This document shows positions 33,569 to 44,846 of a stretch of 64,000 nt of DNA, in pieces. The DNA is from Basidiobolus meristosporus CBS 931.73 (taxonomy: Eukaryota > Basidiobolomycota > Basidiobolomycetes > Basidiobolales > Basidiobolaceae): positions 19,850 to 83,849 of the forward strand of contig MCFE01000384.1 of the NCBI GenBank assembly GCA_002104905.1. Reading direction: 5' to 3'. Position numbers and translations under genes: made by a program. The notes beneath the pieces were generated by a model. That model ran no database searches and was not told where the DNA came from. It worked only from the letters and a program-made list of their open reading frames with translations. The first letter of the stretch is position 1. Each line of letters opens with the position of its first letter.

Positions 33569-34518
33569 ATGACTGAATACCAGAACCGCATTATTGGCGC
33601 TCCTAACACTTTGGAGTACCGTGTTTACTTCGGTAAGGCTGGTGGCACGCATTGATTGCTGGACCTGTTGACTAACATTGCTGGCTCACAGAACAAAACG
33701 GGAAGATCATCTCTCCCTTCCACGATATCCCCCTCTTCGCCAACGACACGAAGACCGTCTACAACATGGTTGTTGAAATCCCCCGCTGGACCAACGCCAA
33801 ACTCGAGATATCCACCGGGGACGCATTCAACGGCATCAAGCAAGATATCAAGAAGGGAAAGTTGAGATATGTTCGCAACAGTTTCCCTCACCACGGCTAC
33901 ATCTGGAACTATGGTGCGCTCCCTCAAACCTGGGAGGACCCCACCCACTCTCACCCTGATACACAGGCCCGAGGAGACAATGATCCTGTCGATGTGATCG
34001 AAATCGGTGAGCAGGTTGGCTATACTGGACAGGTCAAGCAAGTAAAGGTTCTCGGTGTAATGGCTCTGATCGATGAAGGGGAAACCGATTGGAAAGTCAT
34101 CGCAATCGATGTCAATGACCCACTGGCAAACAAACTCAATGATATTGACGATGTTGAGAAGCATCTTCCTGGATTGATTCGTGCCACCAACGAATGGTTC
34201 CGCATCTACAAAATCCCCGACGGGAAACCCGAAAACAAGTTTGCGTTCTCTGGAGAAGCCAAGAACAAGAGGTATGCGACCGACGTGATCCTCGAAACTC
34301 ACGAGGCTTGGAGGCGCTTGATCACGGGGGCTATCCCACCCAAGGGAGAGCTTTACGATATTACTCTTGAAAACAGCACCGTGTCCGGCTCCCCATACAA
34401 TGTTGGTGTCGATAGCGAGGTCTACAAGAACATCCCTGCTGACTCCCGTAGGCCAGCTGCTCCCGTTGACTCCTCTATTGACAAGTGGTTCTACATCTCT
34501 GGCAACTCGAACGCTTAA
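33569..34518 (+). CDS. IPP1: Soluble inorganic pyrophosphatase
   Basis: Two exons, 33569-33632 and 33692-34518, 296 aa, normal length for the fungal family I enzyme. It hydrolyses PPi to two phosphates with Mg2+. The signature [10 protein letters not shown] (residues 116-125) carries the metal-binding acids. [83 protein letters not shown] and DKWFYISG are all conserved. Good codon bias suggests high expression. Confidence 0.97.
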
Positions 34519-34871
34519 ACCTCCACATTCCCATTGAAAATAAAAAACCCATCCATTCCATCTCTGATGAACGAGTTGACCTCCACCCTGCCAACCACTC
34601 CCATGGGGAACAGACGAGTAAAAAGATTGCCCTGAACCCACCCAAGGAAATATGATCTTCAGTATTTCGCCTTTATTTTCAATGGCTTCGCGTAACTTTC
34701 GAATACATTAATGCCAAGAAAAAAGGAAAAAAGGAAATTTACATGGCGCGAAATCCGGTGAGTGAGCTTCTAAGTGGAGAGTCTGAATGAAAAAGGACAT
34801 ATAATAATAGTGATAGAAGTTCAACGTCAATTGGTAGTCTATAATCCCGTCTCGATTAAATCAATTCTTAA

Positions 34872-37289
34872 TTATTCGTCAAAGTTGAACTTGATGGAAT
34901 GACTTTCCAAGTCAATCTTTCCCCCGCGGTAAGAACCACGCTTCTTCTTGTTCTTCTCCTTGGTGAATCCCTTGCCACGAGTGACGATCAAGTCGTTGTG
35001 GGCTTTGTGTCCGTAGGAGCCGAGGGATCCGCCTTTGCTCATGAAGGTGTTGTCCATCAAGCGTTCGTCGTGGAAGACGACATCCTCATCCTTGATTCTG
35101 CAGAAAGGGGTGTTGGGAGTTCTCTTGCTTTTGGGAGTTTCATCGGATTCAGCAGGTCTCTTGTTGGGAGTGGCTACTGACATCTTCATGCGCTTGTTGT
35201 TGGGCTCGGAAGTCTCGCTTTCGGATGAATCGGCCTTTCTCTTCTTGGAGTTGTCTTCGGCTTCTTCCTCAGAGTCGGAGTCGGAGGAGCTGGAGCTGCT
35301 GGAGGACTCGGCATCGGACTTCTCATCTTCGGAGCTGGAGCTGGATGAACTGTCATCGCTTGAATCAGCCTTGGCCTTTTCCTTCTCATCTTCGGACTCG
35401 CTAGATGAATCAGAGTCAGAGGAGTCGGACTTGGCCTTCTCCTTCTCATCTTCAGACTCGCTGGACGAATCAGAGTCGGAGTCAGAGTCAGAGGATGAGT
35501 CCGACTTGGCCTTCTCTTCCTCATCGGAGCTGGAATCCGAGTCATCGCTAGAGGATTCAGCCTTGTCCTCTTCATCGGATGAAGAGTCACTGCTGGAGGA
35601 CTCAGACTTAGCCTTCTCCTCCTCATCTTCGGACTCGCTAGATGAATCAGAGTCAGAGGAGTCGGACTTGGCCTTTTCCTTCTCATCTTCAGACTCGCTG
35701 GACGAATCAGAGTCGGAGTCAGAGGATGAGTCGGATTTGGCCTTCTCTTCCTCAGATTCAGAGGAGGAATCATCGCTGCTGGAGTCAGAAGACTCAGACT
35801 TGGCCTTCTCTTCCTCAGATTCATCGCTGCTGGATTCCTCCTTCTTGGCATCGGCCATCTCGGTATCTTCATCCGAGTCGGAAGATTCATCGCTGCTGGA
35901 GGATGACTCGGCCTTGGTTTCTTCTTCGGAGTCTGAGGAATCGCTGCTGGAGGATTCGGATTTGGCCTTCTCTTCCTCATCGGAGGAATCGTCACTGCTG
36001 GAGGAATCCTCGGAGTCGGAGGAAGATTCTTCGCTGCTGGAGGAGTCAGATTTGGCCTTCTCCTCAGATTCGGATGAGGAATCGTCGCTGCTGGAGGAGT
36101 CGGAGGATGATTCGGCCTTTTCCTTCTCGTCCTCGGATTCGGAGGAAGAGTCACTGCTGGAGGAATCGGAGGATGATTCAGCCTTGGCCTTCTCTTCCTC
36201 GGATTCAGAAGAAGAGTCATCACTGCTGGAGGAGTCAGAAGATGATTCAGCCTTGGCCTTCTCTTCCTCAGATTCAGAGGAAGAGTCATCGCTGCTGGAG
36301 GAGTCGGACTTAGCCTTCTCGTCCTCGGATTCGGAGGAAGAGTCATCACTGCTGGAGGATTCAGCCTTTTCCTTCTCATCCTCGGATTCGGAAGAAGAGT
36401 CACTGCTGGAAGAGTCCGAAGAAGATTCAGCCTTAGCCTTCTCTTCCTCAGATTCAGAGGAGGAATCGTCGCTGCTGGAGGAGTCGGAGGATGATTCGGC
36501 CTTTTCCTTCTCATCCTCGGATTCGGAGGAAGAGTCATCACTGCTGGATGATTCGGATTTGGCCTTCTCCTCCTCGGACTCGGAGGAAGAATCGTCACTG
36601 CTGGAAGATTCAGAGGATGAGTCCGACTTGGCCTTCTCTTCAGATTTTTCTTCCTCAGATTCAGAGGAGGAATCATCGCTGCTAGAGTCTTCGGAGGAGG
36701 AGGAGGAGGAGGACTTGGCCTTCTCTTCTTCAGAGGAGGATGAAGAGTCGCTGCTGCTAGAGCTGTCGCTGCTTGAAGATTCTTTGGTGGCCTTCACATC
36801 AGAAGAGTCGGAACTTGACTTGGCCTCTTCTTCGTCATCGCTAGAGTCGGAATCGGAATCAGCTTCATCGGAGCTGCTAGATTCTGAGTCGGCATCCTCG
36901 GAATCAGAGGAGCTGCTGGAGGATTCTTTCTCGCTCTCGGAGTCGCTAGAGTCGGAATCGCTGTCGACATCCATGGCGTCACTGAAAGAGCAACCTGTTG
37001 TGAATACAAACTCCTCAAAACCTCGACAACATACAACCATACCTCTTGGGGGCAGCAAGGTGCTTGCGGTAGACCTCAAACCACACGTTGCTTTTTTCAT
37101 CTTTCATAAGCTAAAATCCAAAACTTAATACACGGAGCCTGGAACCAACACAACCCGAGAGATTGACATGAATTGAACCAGGCTAGTTACCTCCTTGACA
37201 GCCAGCTCGAGAGATTTGGCGGTTTTTTCGCACCCATGCTCAGCTAAGTGGCTATTAATCAACTCATAGAGAGTAGGCTTTTCACTCAT
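34872..37289 (-). CDS. Nucleolar phosphoprotein SRP40/NOPP140 with N-terminal LisH motif
   Basis: Three exons on the minus strand: 37289-37191, 37110-37043 and 36981-34872, about 758 aa. The N-terminus (YELINSHLAEHGCEKTAKSLE, then WFEVYRKHLAAPK) is a LisH-like dimerisation helix pair. The middle, about 560 residues, is almost only Ser, Asp, Glu, Lys and Ala: serine/acid runs separated by short EEKAK-type basic spacers, ideal casein kinase 2 targets. The C-terminus is the diagnostic SRP40_C domain (TPFCRIKDEDVVFHDERL, then GYGHKAHNDLIVTRGKGF-type ending; here SYGHKAHNDLIVTRGKGFTK). NOPP140 chaperones snoRNPs and links them to Cajal bodies or the nucleolus. Copy number of the internal repeat is expected to vary between strains. 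Confidence 0.93.
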
Positions 37290-37918
37290 GTTTATTCGAA
37301 GTGAACAATGGTGGAGGTAGTGTGTAAAACGAGCGCAAGTCCCGACGGAAGCAGAGGGGCACCAGATAACGTCAACCTGGTTAGGTAAACAATTTTTTTT
37401 TCTTTCGCGTTAATTTGGGATCCATTGAAAATGGCCCGAAGATTTTTTTCGGTTTATGAAAATTTTCCGCCACTCAGCGCCAGAACAGCCAACAAATTTT
37501 TGGATGCTCTCTTTTTTTCTTGATTCCCCTCCTCGCTCGCCCGGAATCCGTCCACTCTTGACATCGGTTTGGGTCGTGGGTCTGAGTGATCGTCATTTGG
37601 TTCCAGCTAACGTGATCCTCTACAAGCAGTGATTTTGGTGAATGCTAATCAATACCTAATCTGGGTTTGTTGGTTTGGTTTATCTTGGTGACGGTCTCGT
37701 GATCATCCTAGGGTTAGGGCTCAGGCGGCAATCTAGAGGTGGCCCCAAATATTTGAGGGTCTACATTGAGTATGATGAATATGATGTCGTAAGCAATCTT
37801 TACCTACACAAAGTAGAGGAAAACTAGAGTGAATAAAAGTTCCAAGTCTTTTGTGCGTGTGTAAAGGATATTATTTTGGTTACTTTAATATTTCACCTTA
37901 CAACAACCCCAAGAAGAT
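37290..37918. other. Divergent promoter region
   Basis: 630 bp between the SRP40-type gene and proteasome alpha7 on opposite strands. A T-rich tract (ATTTTTTTTTCTTT near 37,390) and TTTTTTTCTTG near 37,512 are the only notable features. No gene is seen. Confidence 0.5.
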
Positions 37919-39104
37919 ATGACCTCCATCGGCACTGGTGTAGGTGGCCCTTCGGTTACTTCGCTCTTTTCGCATGCTAACCAGCTGTTTGCCTCCCACG
38001 ATAGTACGATTTATCCGTTAGTACATACTCCCCTGACGGCCGTGTCTTCCAAGTAGAATATGCTGGGAAGGCGGTCGATAACAGCGGGTACGTATCTCCA
38101 CCATCTTCTCTCTAAGTTCTGAAGTAACCCATGTTTTCTCTAGCACCGCTATCGGTTTGCGTGTTAAGGATGGCGTGGTGTTTGCGGTCGAAAAAATCGT
38201 ACAGTCCAAACTTCTGGTCCCCGGCTCTAACAAGCGTATCCAAACTGTCGATAGACACATCGGTGTGGTAAGCTTTGGATTTGCCTTCTATTTTCTGCCG
38301 GATTCTATGTGACCAAAGTTCTCTAGGCCACCGCTGGTCTGATTGCTGATGCTAGACACGTCGTTAACAGAGCAAGAGAAGAGGCTCAAAGTTATCGTGA
38401 CAATTACAGCATCCCTATTCCCGGAAAGGTCTGGCTGGACTTTCTAGCTCTTGGTTTCCTTCACTTGACTAATCTCTCTTGTTTCCTCAGATGATTGCCG
38501 ATCGTGTTGGCTTGTACGTCCAAGCATATACCCTTTATTCAAGCGTTAGACCATTCGGCTGTAGTGCTATTGTTGGTCTTATTGACCAGGAAGGACCACA
38601 GCTATATATGATTGAGCCTTCTGGCGTGTACTGGGTAAGGTTCTTCTCCGCACACATGCTTATACAAGTGTACAAACAAGCTAACCATCCTCAAGGGTTA
38701 CCACGGTTGTGCCATTGGTAAAGGCAAGCAAGTAGCCAAAACAGAGATTGAAAAGCTCAACTTGTCTGAGATGACTGTTCGTGAAGCAGTCAAGGAGGCA
38801 GCCAGAATGTAATGTATTTTCATGAATTGGAAGTGAAGGGAATGTTGGTAGCTGAATTTCTACTCTCTTCTAGTATCTACACTGCTCATGATGAGGCCAA
38901 GGATAAAGACTTCGAGTTGGAGCTCTCATGGGTTTCAAATGAGACCCAGGGTAAACATCAGTTTGTTCCCAAAGATGTGATTGAAGAGGCTGAGAGATTC
39001 GCCAAGGTAATTCGATCCCTAATCGACATTCCTTCCTTCTCGACCCGCTCTAACCTGTTATTCCCATTCAGGAATCTCTGAACGAGGATATGGAGGAAGA
39101 TTAA
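37919..39104 (+). CDS. PRE10: 20S proteasome subunit alpha type-3 (alpha7, PRE10)
   Basis: Eight exons: 37919-37939, 38005-38087, 38144-38267, 38327-38428, 38491-38634, 38696-38808, 38874-39006 and 39072-39104, 250 aa. The first exon is only 7 codons (MTSIGTG), joining [24 protein letters not shown], the alpha-subunit signature. Then come [52 protein letters not shown] and [20 protein letters not shown]. The acidic C-terminus (SLNEDMEED) is characteristic of alpha type-3. It forms part of the outer ring of the core particle. Proteasome beta7 lies 2.7 kb downstream on the other strand. Confidence 0.96.
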
Positions 39105-39651
39105 ATCCGCTTCAGCAAATTTGACTGTATTATTAACATACCTAAGTGCGTTTATATTGGTGAAATAAACAAAGCAGAGCATTAGCCATGGTCGTTCTAC
39201 ATCAATCTTTCCATAATAAATTCTCGGCTGGATTCAGTTGAATTTTTCACTTGAACGTTCGCTTGATTTGACGTTTATGCAAGGAGGAAACATGTAGCTG
39301 CAATGAGTCTTTTGGTTTCAGCTGTCGCTTCCTTTTGTGAAGGCCGCCAAACATGAATGATTCAAGCTGCTTTTCTTGACGGTATTGCAAAGGAGCGAGG
39401 GTATTGTTGGGAACCCGGTTGGTAGAGCAAAAATAAAGCTACTTGAATATGATCATGGACCCGGAAGTCAGCATATTGCTTGGTTGCCGAACAGGAGAAT
39501 ATTTCTCAGCTACATCTAGCTAAAAGGCGTGCCAATTTCCGTCCAATATTCTTGACATTCCAACTCTGAGCATAAAATGATATTGTAATTGAGACAGGTG
39601 ATAAAAATTACAAGATAAGGATTTTCTTAGGAGGTGGGTTGACATGAAAGC
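39105..39651. other. Intergenic region with start of inverted-repeat arm
   Basis: AATAAA near 39,165 may end alpha7. From about 39,406 the sequence is the left arm of the inverted repeat described separately. No protein gene is seen. Confidence 0.6.
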
Positions 39652-39723
39652 GGCTCAATGGTCTAGTAGTATGATTCCTCGTTCGGGTCGAGGAGGTCCC
39701 GGGTTCAATTCCCGGTTGAGCCC
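39652..39723 (+). tRNA. tRNA-Pro(CGG), copy 1
   Basis: 72 nt. The acceptor stem GGCTCAA pairs with TTGAGCC, and the anticodon stem CCTCG/CGAGG encloses loop TTCGGGT, giving anticodon CGG. T loop TTCAATT is in GGGTTCAATTCCC (B box). There is no intron and no encoded CCA. TTCTTTTC follows as a Pol III terminator. It faces tRNA-Arg copy 1. Confidence 0.93.
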
Positions 39724-39803
39724 TTCTTTTCTCACACCTTTTGCAGCTGGTTCATTTTGCTGATTGGCAAGGGTTCGGATACTGAGAAAAATAAAAAAGA
39801 AAG

Positions 39804-39876
39804 CGACCCAGGTGGGGGTCGAACCCACGACTTTCTCCTCCGGAGGGAGACACTCTTTCCACTGAGCTACAGGGCC
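39804..39876 (-). tRNA. tRNA-Arg(CCG), copy 1
   Basis: 73 nt on the minus strand. D arm GCTCAGTGGAAAGAGT; anticodon stem TCTCC/GGAGA with loop CTCCGGA gives anticodon CCG. T arm GTGGGTTCGACCCCCAC. The acceptor stem has one G-T pair and one T-T mismatch at position 6-67. A T-rich terminator follows (TTTCTTTTTTATTTTT on that strand). Confidence 0.92.
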
Positions 39877-39891
39877 ATTTACGAAACTTTT

Positions 39892-40699
39892 GCACTTCTT
39901 GCCTTCTACAGAGCTATATTGTTGTATCCGATTAGCTAGAAAATGGACTAGAGTGCTTAGTTTGATATCTCTCTGTGATGCCTAAAGTAGAAAATTCGAT
40001 TTTCAAACCAGAGTACTGCTCATAACTTGACTGGAAAGACGCTTAGCCTAGAATGCTTATAAGGCTTTTTATAACTATCCTATGAGAAACTTTGGTCATT
40101 AACATATATGGGTACTTTAAAGGTGTTATCATTCTGCTGGATTCTCTTATGCCATTGTAGTAACAACTTTCTGTCATGGACATGTTTACATAGGTAATGA
40201 TGGTTTGCACATTGGTATTCCGCTACGATGTCTCTGGTATGAGTTAATCACATTGACTGTTAGAGCTGGGTGTGAAATGTTTCAATAACTAATCATTCTT
40301 CCAGCGATTATACTTGGTCCAAATCTACATTGGTAATGAATGTAACCATCTGCTGGAAAGCAAGTGAAAACCAATCTGGTTTCATTGAGTCTAAAAATGC
40401 TTACCATCTCCATTGGCAAGCTTAAATTTTGTAGGGTACAAGTGCTACCTTCGAAGAAGAGTCTTCCTTGAAAAGTGAGCCTTGTTTGTCTCCATCCTCC
40501 AATCAGGATAACTGCATTAAAAGGTAAGCTTGGCATTGTAGGTGATGATTAATGATACACTCAAATCAGACAGATCTAAACTGGCAAGAAAGCGGAATAA
40601 CAGGAATCAAATGTTAAGAGTCAACTACAACATTCTAATGCACACAATGTACAACACATCTACTAACTACGTGTAAAGCAAAAAATGAAACTTTTCCAT
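39892..40699. other. Spacer of the inverted repeat
   Basis: About 800 bp of AT-rich sequence between the arms. A minus-strand open frame of 84 codons (40,282-40,536) has no motif, no good start context and no intron support; I do not call it a gene. Confidence 0.5.
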
Positions 40700-40703
40700 A
40701 AAT

Positions 40704-40776
40704 GGCCCTGTAGCTCAGTGGAAAGAGTGTCTCCCTCCGGAGGAGAAAGTCGTGGGTTCGACCCCCACCTGGGTCG
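40704..40776 (+). tRNA. tRNA-Arg(CCG), copy 2
   Basis: 73 nt, identical in the mature part to copy 1 as far as I can read. Anticodon loop CTCCGGA; followed by CTTTCTTTTTATTTTT. It lies in the right arm, facing tRNA-Pro copy 2. Confidence 0.93.
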
Positions 40777-40855
40777 CTTTCTTTTTATTTTTCTCAGTAT
40801 CCGATCCTTTTCAATCAGCAAAAATGAACCATCTGCAAAAGGTGTGAGAAAAGAA

Positions 40856-40927
40856 GGGCTCAACCGGGAATTGAACCCGGGACCTCCTCGACCCGAACGA
40901 GGAATCATACTACTAGACCATTGAGCC
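40856..40927 (-). tRNA. tRNA-Pro(CGG), copy 2
   Basis: 72 nt on the minus strand, the reverse complement of copy 1. Anticodon loop TTCGGGT; TTCTTTTC terminator beyond the 3' end. Confidence 0.93.
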
Positions 40928-41173
40928 GCTTTCATGTGAACCTACCTCCTAAGAAAATCCTTATCTTGTAATGTTTATCACCTGTCTCAATTACAATATC
41001 ATTTTATGCTCAGAGTTGGAATGTCAGGAATATTGGACGGAAATTGGCACGCCTTTTAGCTAGATGTAGCTGAGAAATATTCTCCTGTTCGGCAACCAAG
41101 CAATATGCTGACTTCCGGGTCCATGATCATATTCAAATAGCTTTATTTTTGCTCAACCAAACCAGTTCCTAAC

Positions 41174-41845
41174 TACATTCCGTTTCCCTTGCAGCGCCAT
41201 CAGGAAAATTTTCCTGCTTTGCGGCCTTGAGATAGCACTCATAAGTTAGATGGATATGGAACAAGGTTCACTTCCCCCTCACAGCCTGGATTACCTGTAG
41301 CGACTCTGACGAGGTGCCCAGGCACTGAAAATATACTAATCGGGAATCCTGCACGTAGATTTGGTATTTAGTTAGCGAAACCACTTATCCGGTCGATGCT
41401 GTCACTTACGAGCGTAAGGGTATGGTCTGGTTGATACACAAGTAAAGACAAAGCAAAGGCGAGTAACCAAGTAGGGCCACTGTCAAGTAAGAAAATAAGG
41501 AGATTTGAGACAGCAGGGCGAAACTGAGTATACTCACTATAGCTTATAAATATCTATCAAACAACTTGGGAAAACCACAGAGTTAATCCATGACAACAAT
41601 ATGGATTAGAACATACCTCCCCAGATATAAGGTCACTTCTTAAAACCTAAAGGCTTCTCAATAGCCGGTCTATCTACGAGTTTCGAGTGATACTCTTTTA
41701 ATTGCGAAATAGAACTGTTGCTGTGCTCAAGGTTCAATCCACTACAAATCACACAGAACGCGGAAAAAAAAGGAAGATGAGCAACTCACAAGACATATTA
41801 TTTATTATATTGAAATGGGAAAAGCAAATCAACGTAGAGAATGCT
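41174..41845. other. Intergenic region
   Basis: About 670 bp between the inverted repeat and the 3' end of the beta7 gene. AT-rich, with no gene or RNA motif that I can support. Confidence 0.6.
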
Positions 41846-42895
41846 TTAATTTTGGGAACCATAGCCACGAATACTTTCGGCAAAGCTCCATTCTGTGGGC
41901 AAAGTATAAGGCTCAGTGATTTCAACCCCTTCAGCCGTAACCTTAGCGCGTTGGAACTTGTTAAGGGAGCGGGCATCACGATAGTACAGCACGCGCATGC
42001 AATCATCAAGGATTTTGATAGCTTCCTCCTCGGTCAATGTCTCCTCATTTCCTTCGACGGCTTTACGAAGGATTGGTTGTGCTAAATAGGCGCCAAATCC
42101 AGTTGCAATGGTGCTGGATTGATAGGTTGTTCCTTGAAGGTCAACAAAGCCCAAGAATCTTCGTATGGAGTAAGTAAATTATACGTTGCAGCGAGTAGAA
42201 GCTAGTAAATACTGCACATACCCTTTTCCATCATGGAATCCACCAACGATGTAAGCATTCCAAAGAGGGTTCATCTTACTACGACGAGCATACATAACCT
42301 GACTCAGGTATTCATAAATGTGTGGTGTACCAAGAACATGACCATCATCCATGTAATACTCCTTGATCCTATATAGTCCGAATGTCAAGCTGGTTAAAAC
42401 ACATCTCAAGATGATCTTGATGTTTTTAAACTGACATTAATTTTTCTAGCAGATGCTTGGTATACTGGTAATCCGAAATGTCACCACCAGCACCAAGGAC
42501 GGTATAATCACCAACTGAGGAAAGACGCTCAACATCGCGGAAACGAGCCAAACTTCCATACGATGCTATATTGTACAACTATTGGTCACCATTGCAACAA
42601 GAAGCTGAATAGGGAAGAATAAGTAACATACCAAGGCAATCGGCAGACATCATAATTCCATCCTTATATTTAATAGCCAAGATCGAGGTACCAGTAACAA
42701 TGGGCTGTCTACAAGGGAGTGGAATCTGTTAACATAGAATACTCTGTGGGCTACTGCAGATTATGCTTACTGGGTACGGGTGACGGGTCCATGTGCAGCA
42801 GTAGGGTGACTTTTATAGAGGGGATAAGAGTTGAAGTTATCGGCAGAAGCGGTATCTTGACGAGGTCTGCCCCAGTGTAAAGGAAAATGCTCCAT
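41846..42895 (-). CDS. PRE4: 20S proteasome subunit beta type-4 (beta7, PRE4)
   Basis: Five exons on the minus strand: 42895-42771, 42708-42632, 42565-42436, 42368-42222 and 42158-41846, about 263 aa. The start MEHFPLHWGRPRQD gives a propeptide of about 45 residues ending TRTQQPIVTG, then TSILAIKYKDGIMMSADCLASYGSLARFRDVERLSSVGDYTVLGAGGDISDYQY. This is the inactive beta7 type: no catalytic Lys33 environment. MNPLWNAYIVGGFHDGKGFLGFVDLQGTTYQ and GFGAYLAQPILR are family-specific. The tail inserts between rings. Divergent from SVF1, about 760 bp apart. Confidence 0.95.
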
Positions 42896-43658
42896 ATTTA
42901 GATTTGTTCGAATGTAAGATTGTGTTGAACAAAGGTCTCTCTCAGAGGTATTAGAAGCGGTAATGGTATTTTCCTGTTGACAATTACGCAACATGGAATT
43001 TTTCAAATCTGAATATACGTCATTCCCTTGGATTTAATCAAACTCTGCAGAACCCCATTTAATCTAAGCCGCATCGAATGTACTTTGATTTGGATTTATT
43101 CAGTGGCAACTCCGCCGTAGATTTTGCATTGAATTTGGATTTAGATGAGCAAGATCAGCCTCAACAAACGTGCTCGATATCGAGGGTTTGGAGGTAGCAT
43201 TTGGGCTGAATCTGCTGCGGGAATGTAGTTCTCTTGGCAGCTTTTGATTTATAAGAAAGCGGGAGTAAACTTATTTCCGCAGAGGTCATGCATTGCTGCA
43301 TCATCATACTTGGCTGATTTACTGAAAATCACTCACGATCCACCCCAGCTCTCGTGGCTGATTCCAAATAGTTAGTTTGCTGAGAACGCAGGGGACTAGT
43401 GCTCCTATTATCAAGCTAAGAGCTATGGGTGGTACCACTTTGGATTTTCATTCAACACCAATAATTCTTTGTATTTGTCCAACATGTGAACATATATATT
43501 AACGTATAAGATTGCATTATCTCCCAAATTAGTAAATTGTGTCCCATTATTGCTAGCAATTCAGTACTGTTTCTGTGGCCAACCAAATCAACCTTAAATA
43601 GACCTCGATGCTTCAAATGCGCTTCTCTCAACTCTAATATCTCTTTCTATCCTGCACC

Positions 43659-44846
43659 ATGTCTTCTGGTAAGTTTGACTACGAAGCACCAGGAAAGCGC
43701 TGAAATGTCTAACTCGTAACTCGTAACTCTCAGCTCTCTATCTCGCTTGTGATATCGCAAAGGAAAAGGGTCTCCCTTTAGCCAGTAGGCTCACTACCGA
43801 GGATTTCAAGTGGACTCTGGCTTCAGGGTCAGCAACTGAGACAGTCACTTACTACATTCACCTCAAAGATGGAGGGCTCTTGTTTGTCCAACTTGCACAC
43901 TCGAATATTGGGTAACTTTTGTTTCCAGGGTATTTCTTGCTACTTCAGTGTAAACTGACCAACACGTTTGTTCAGCTTATCCCCCACAATCCAAACCTCC
44001 GCTCGATATGTCAGTGGCGATATCCACAAATTCGAAACCGCCAATCACTCCTCACGTTCCTTCAAGCTCAGTGCCGATAGACTTTCAGTGAACCTTGACG
44101 GAATGTCAATCCAGCATGGCAAGGGTAACGAGATGACGGTCGAGTTGTCACTGAAAAACATCCATGTGAATTTCACATTCACTCCCGTCGACAGTGGGTA
44201 TAAAATCGGGGAGGGCAAAACCTTCTTTAACAAGGTGAACAGCAACAATTTCATTTGCCACAAATTCTTACCCGGTGGCCGAGTCACTGGCAAGATCATC
44301 CTTAACGGCAAGGAGAGCGAACTAGCTGGTGATGGTATATTCATCCATGCACTTCTTGGCTTAAAGCCACACGAGGCAGCATCCAAATGCAATCTGATCT
44401 CGCTTCAAAGCGAGAATGCCGCCCTCAGTATGCTTCAATTTGAAACTCCCAGATCGTATGGAAGCAAGGATGTTACTCAGGGCGCGTTTGTATACAATAA
44501 CGAATTGGTTGCTGTCACAGTAGACAACACATCCAGTTTCGTAGCCACCAAACTTGATCCCGACACTAAATACGAGGTCCCCACCGAAATCAAATATATC
44601 TGGTCCGGAGAAACGCTGAAGAAGGAGAAGTTTGTGGCAGAGATGACAGTCAAGCCACAGTTCCTACTTGCCAAGATCGACGTCCTGAGCGAACTGCCAT
44701 TCCTACTCAGAAAGGTGATCCAAACCCTATTTACCAAGCCTTATGTGTACCAGTATTACGACAATGCCGAGGTGCAAGTGGTCATTGGCGAAGAGAAAAT
44801 CAACTTCAATGGCAAAGCCTTTTACGAATGCTCCTTCCTGAACTAG
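43659..44846 (+). CDS. SVF1: Survival factor 1 (SVF1) family, lipocalin-like fold
   Basis: Three exons: 43659-43668, 43734-43911 and 43976-44846, about 352 aa. The first coding exon is 10 nt (MSS plus one base). Recognisable segments are EDFKWTLASGSATETVTYYIHLKDGGLLFVQLAHSNIGLSPTIQTSARY, FKLSADRLSVNLDG, HKFLPGGRVTGKI, HALLGLKPHEAASKCNLISLQ, LQFETPRSYGSKDVTQGAFVY and PTEIKYIWSGETL. Svf1 is a fungus-specific protein that moves ceramide between ER and Golgi and supports survival under oxidative and cold stress. The family start is often an amphipathic membrane-binding helix; here the N-terminus is ALYLACDIAKEKGL. Confidence 0.93.

Larger units (their letters stand above)
39406..41173. repeat. 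Large inverted repeat carrying tRNA-Pro and tRNA-Arg in each arm
   Basis: The left arm (about 39,406-39,880) and right arm (about 40,700-41,173) are near-identical reverse complements, roughly 475 bp each, separated by about 820 bp. Each arm contains a tRNA-Pro(CGG) and tRNA-Arg(CCG) gene facing each other plus about 245 bp of flank, including the shared block around GTGCCAATTTCC and CAATATTGAC-like sequence. A few substitutions and small indels separate the arms. Confidence 0.9.

Noticed and set aside
35035-37128. 697-codon open frame on the plus strand through the SRP40-type gene
   Set aside because: It is the complement of the Ser/Asp/Glu repeat and gives a low-complexity Ser/Glu/Leu chain. 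The minus-strand gene has the conserved SRP40 C-terminus, LisH N-terminus and spliced exons.
40282-40536. 84-codon minus-strand frame in the tRNA inverted-repeat spacer
   Set aside because: Only a chance frame by every sign I can see; an apparent intron inside it would be only 14 nt long.
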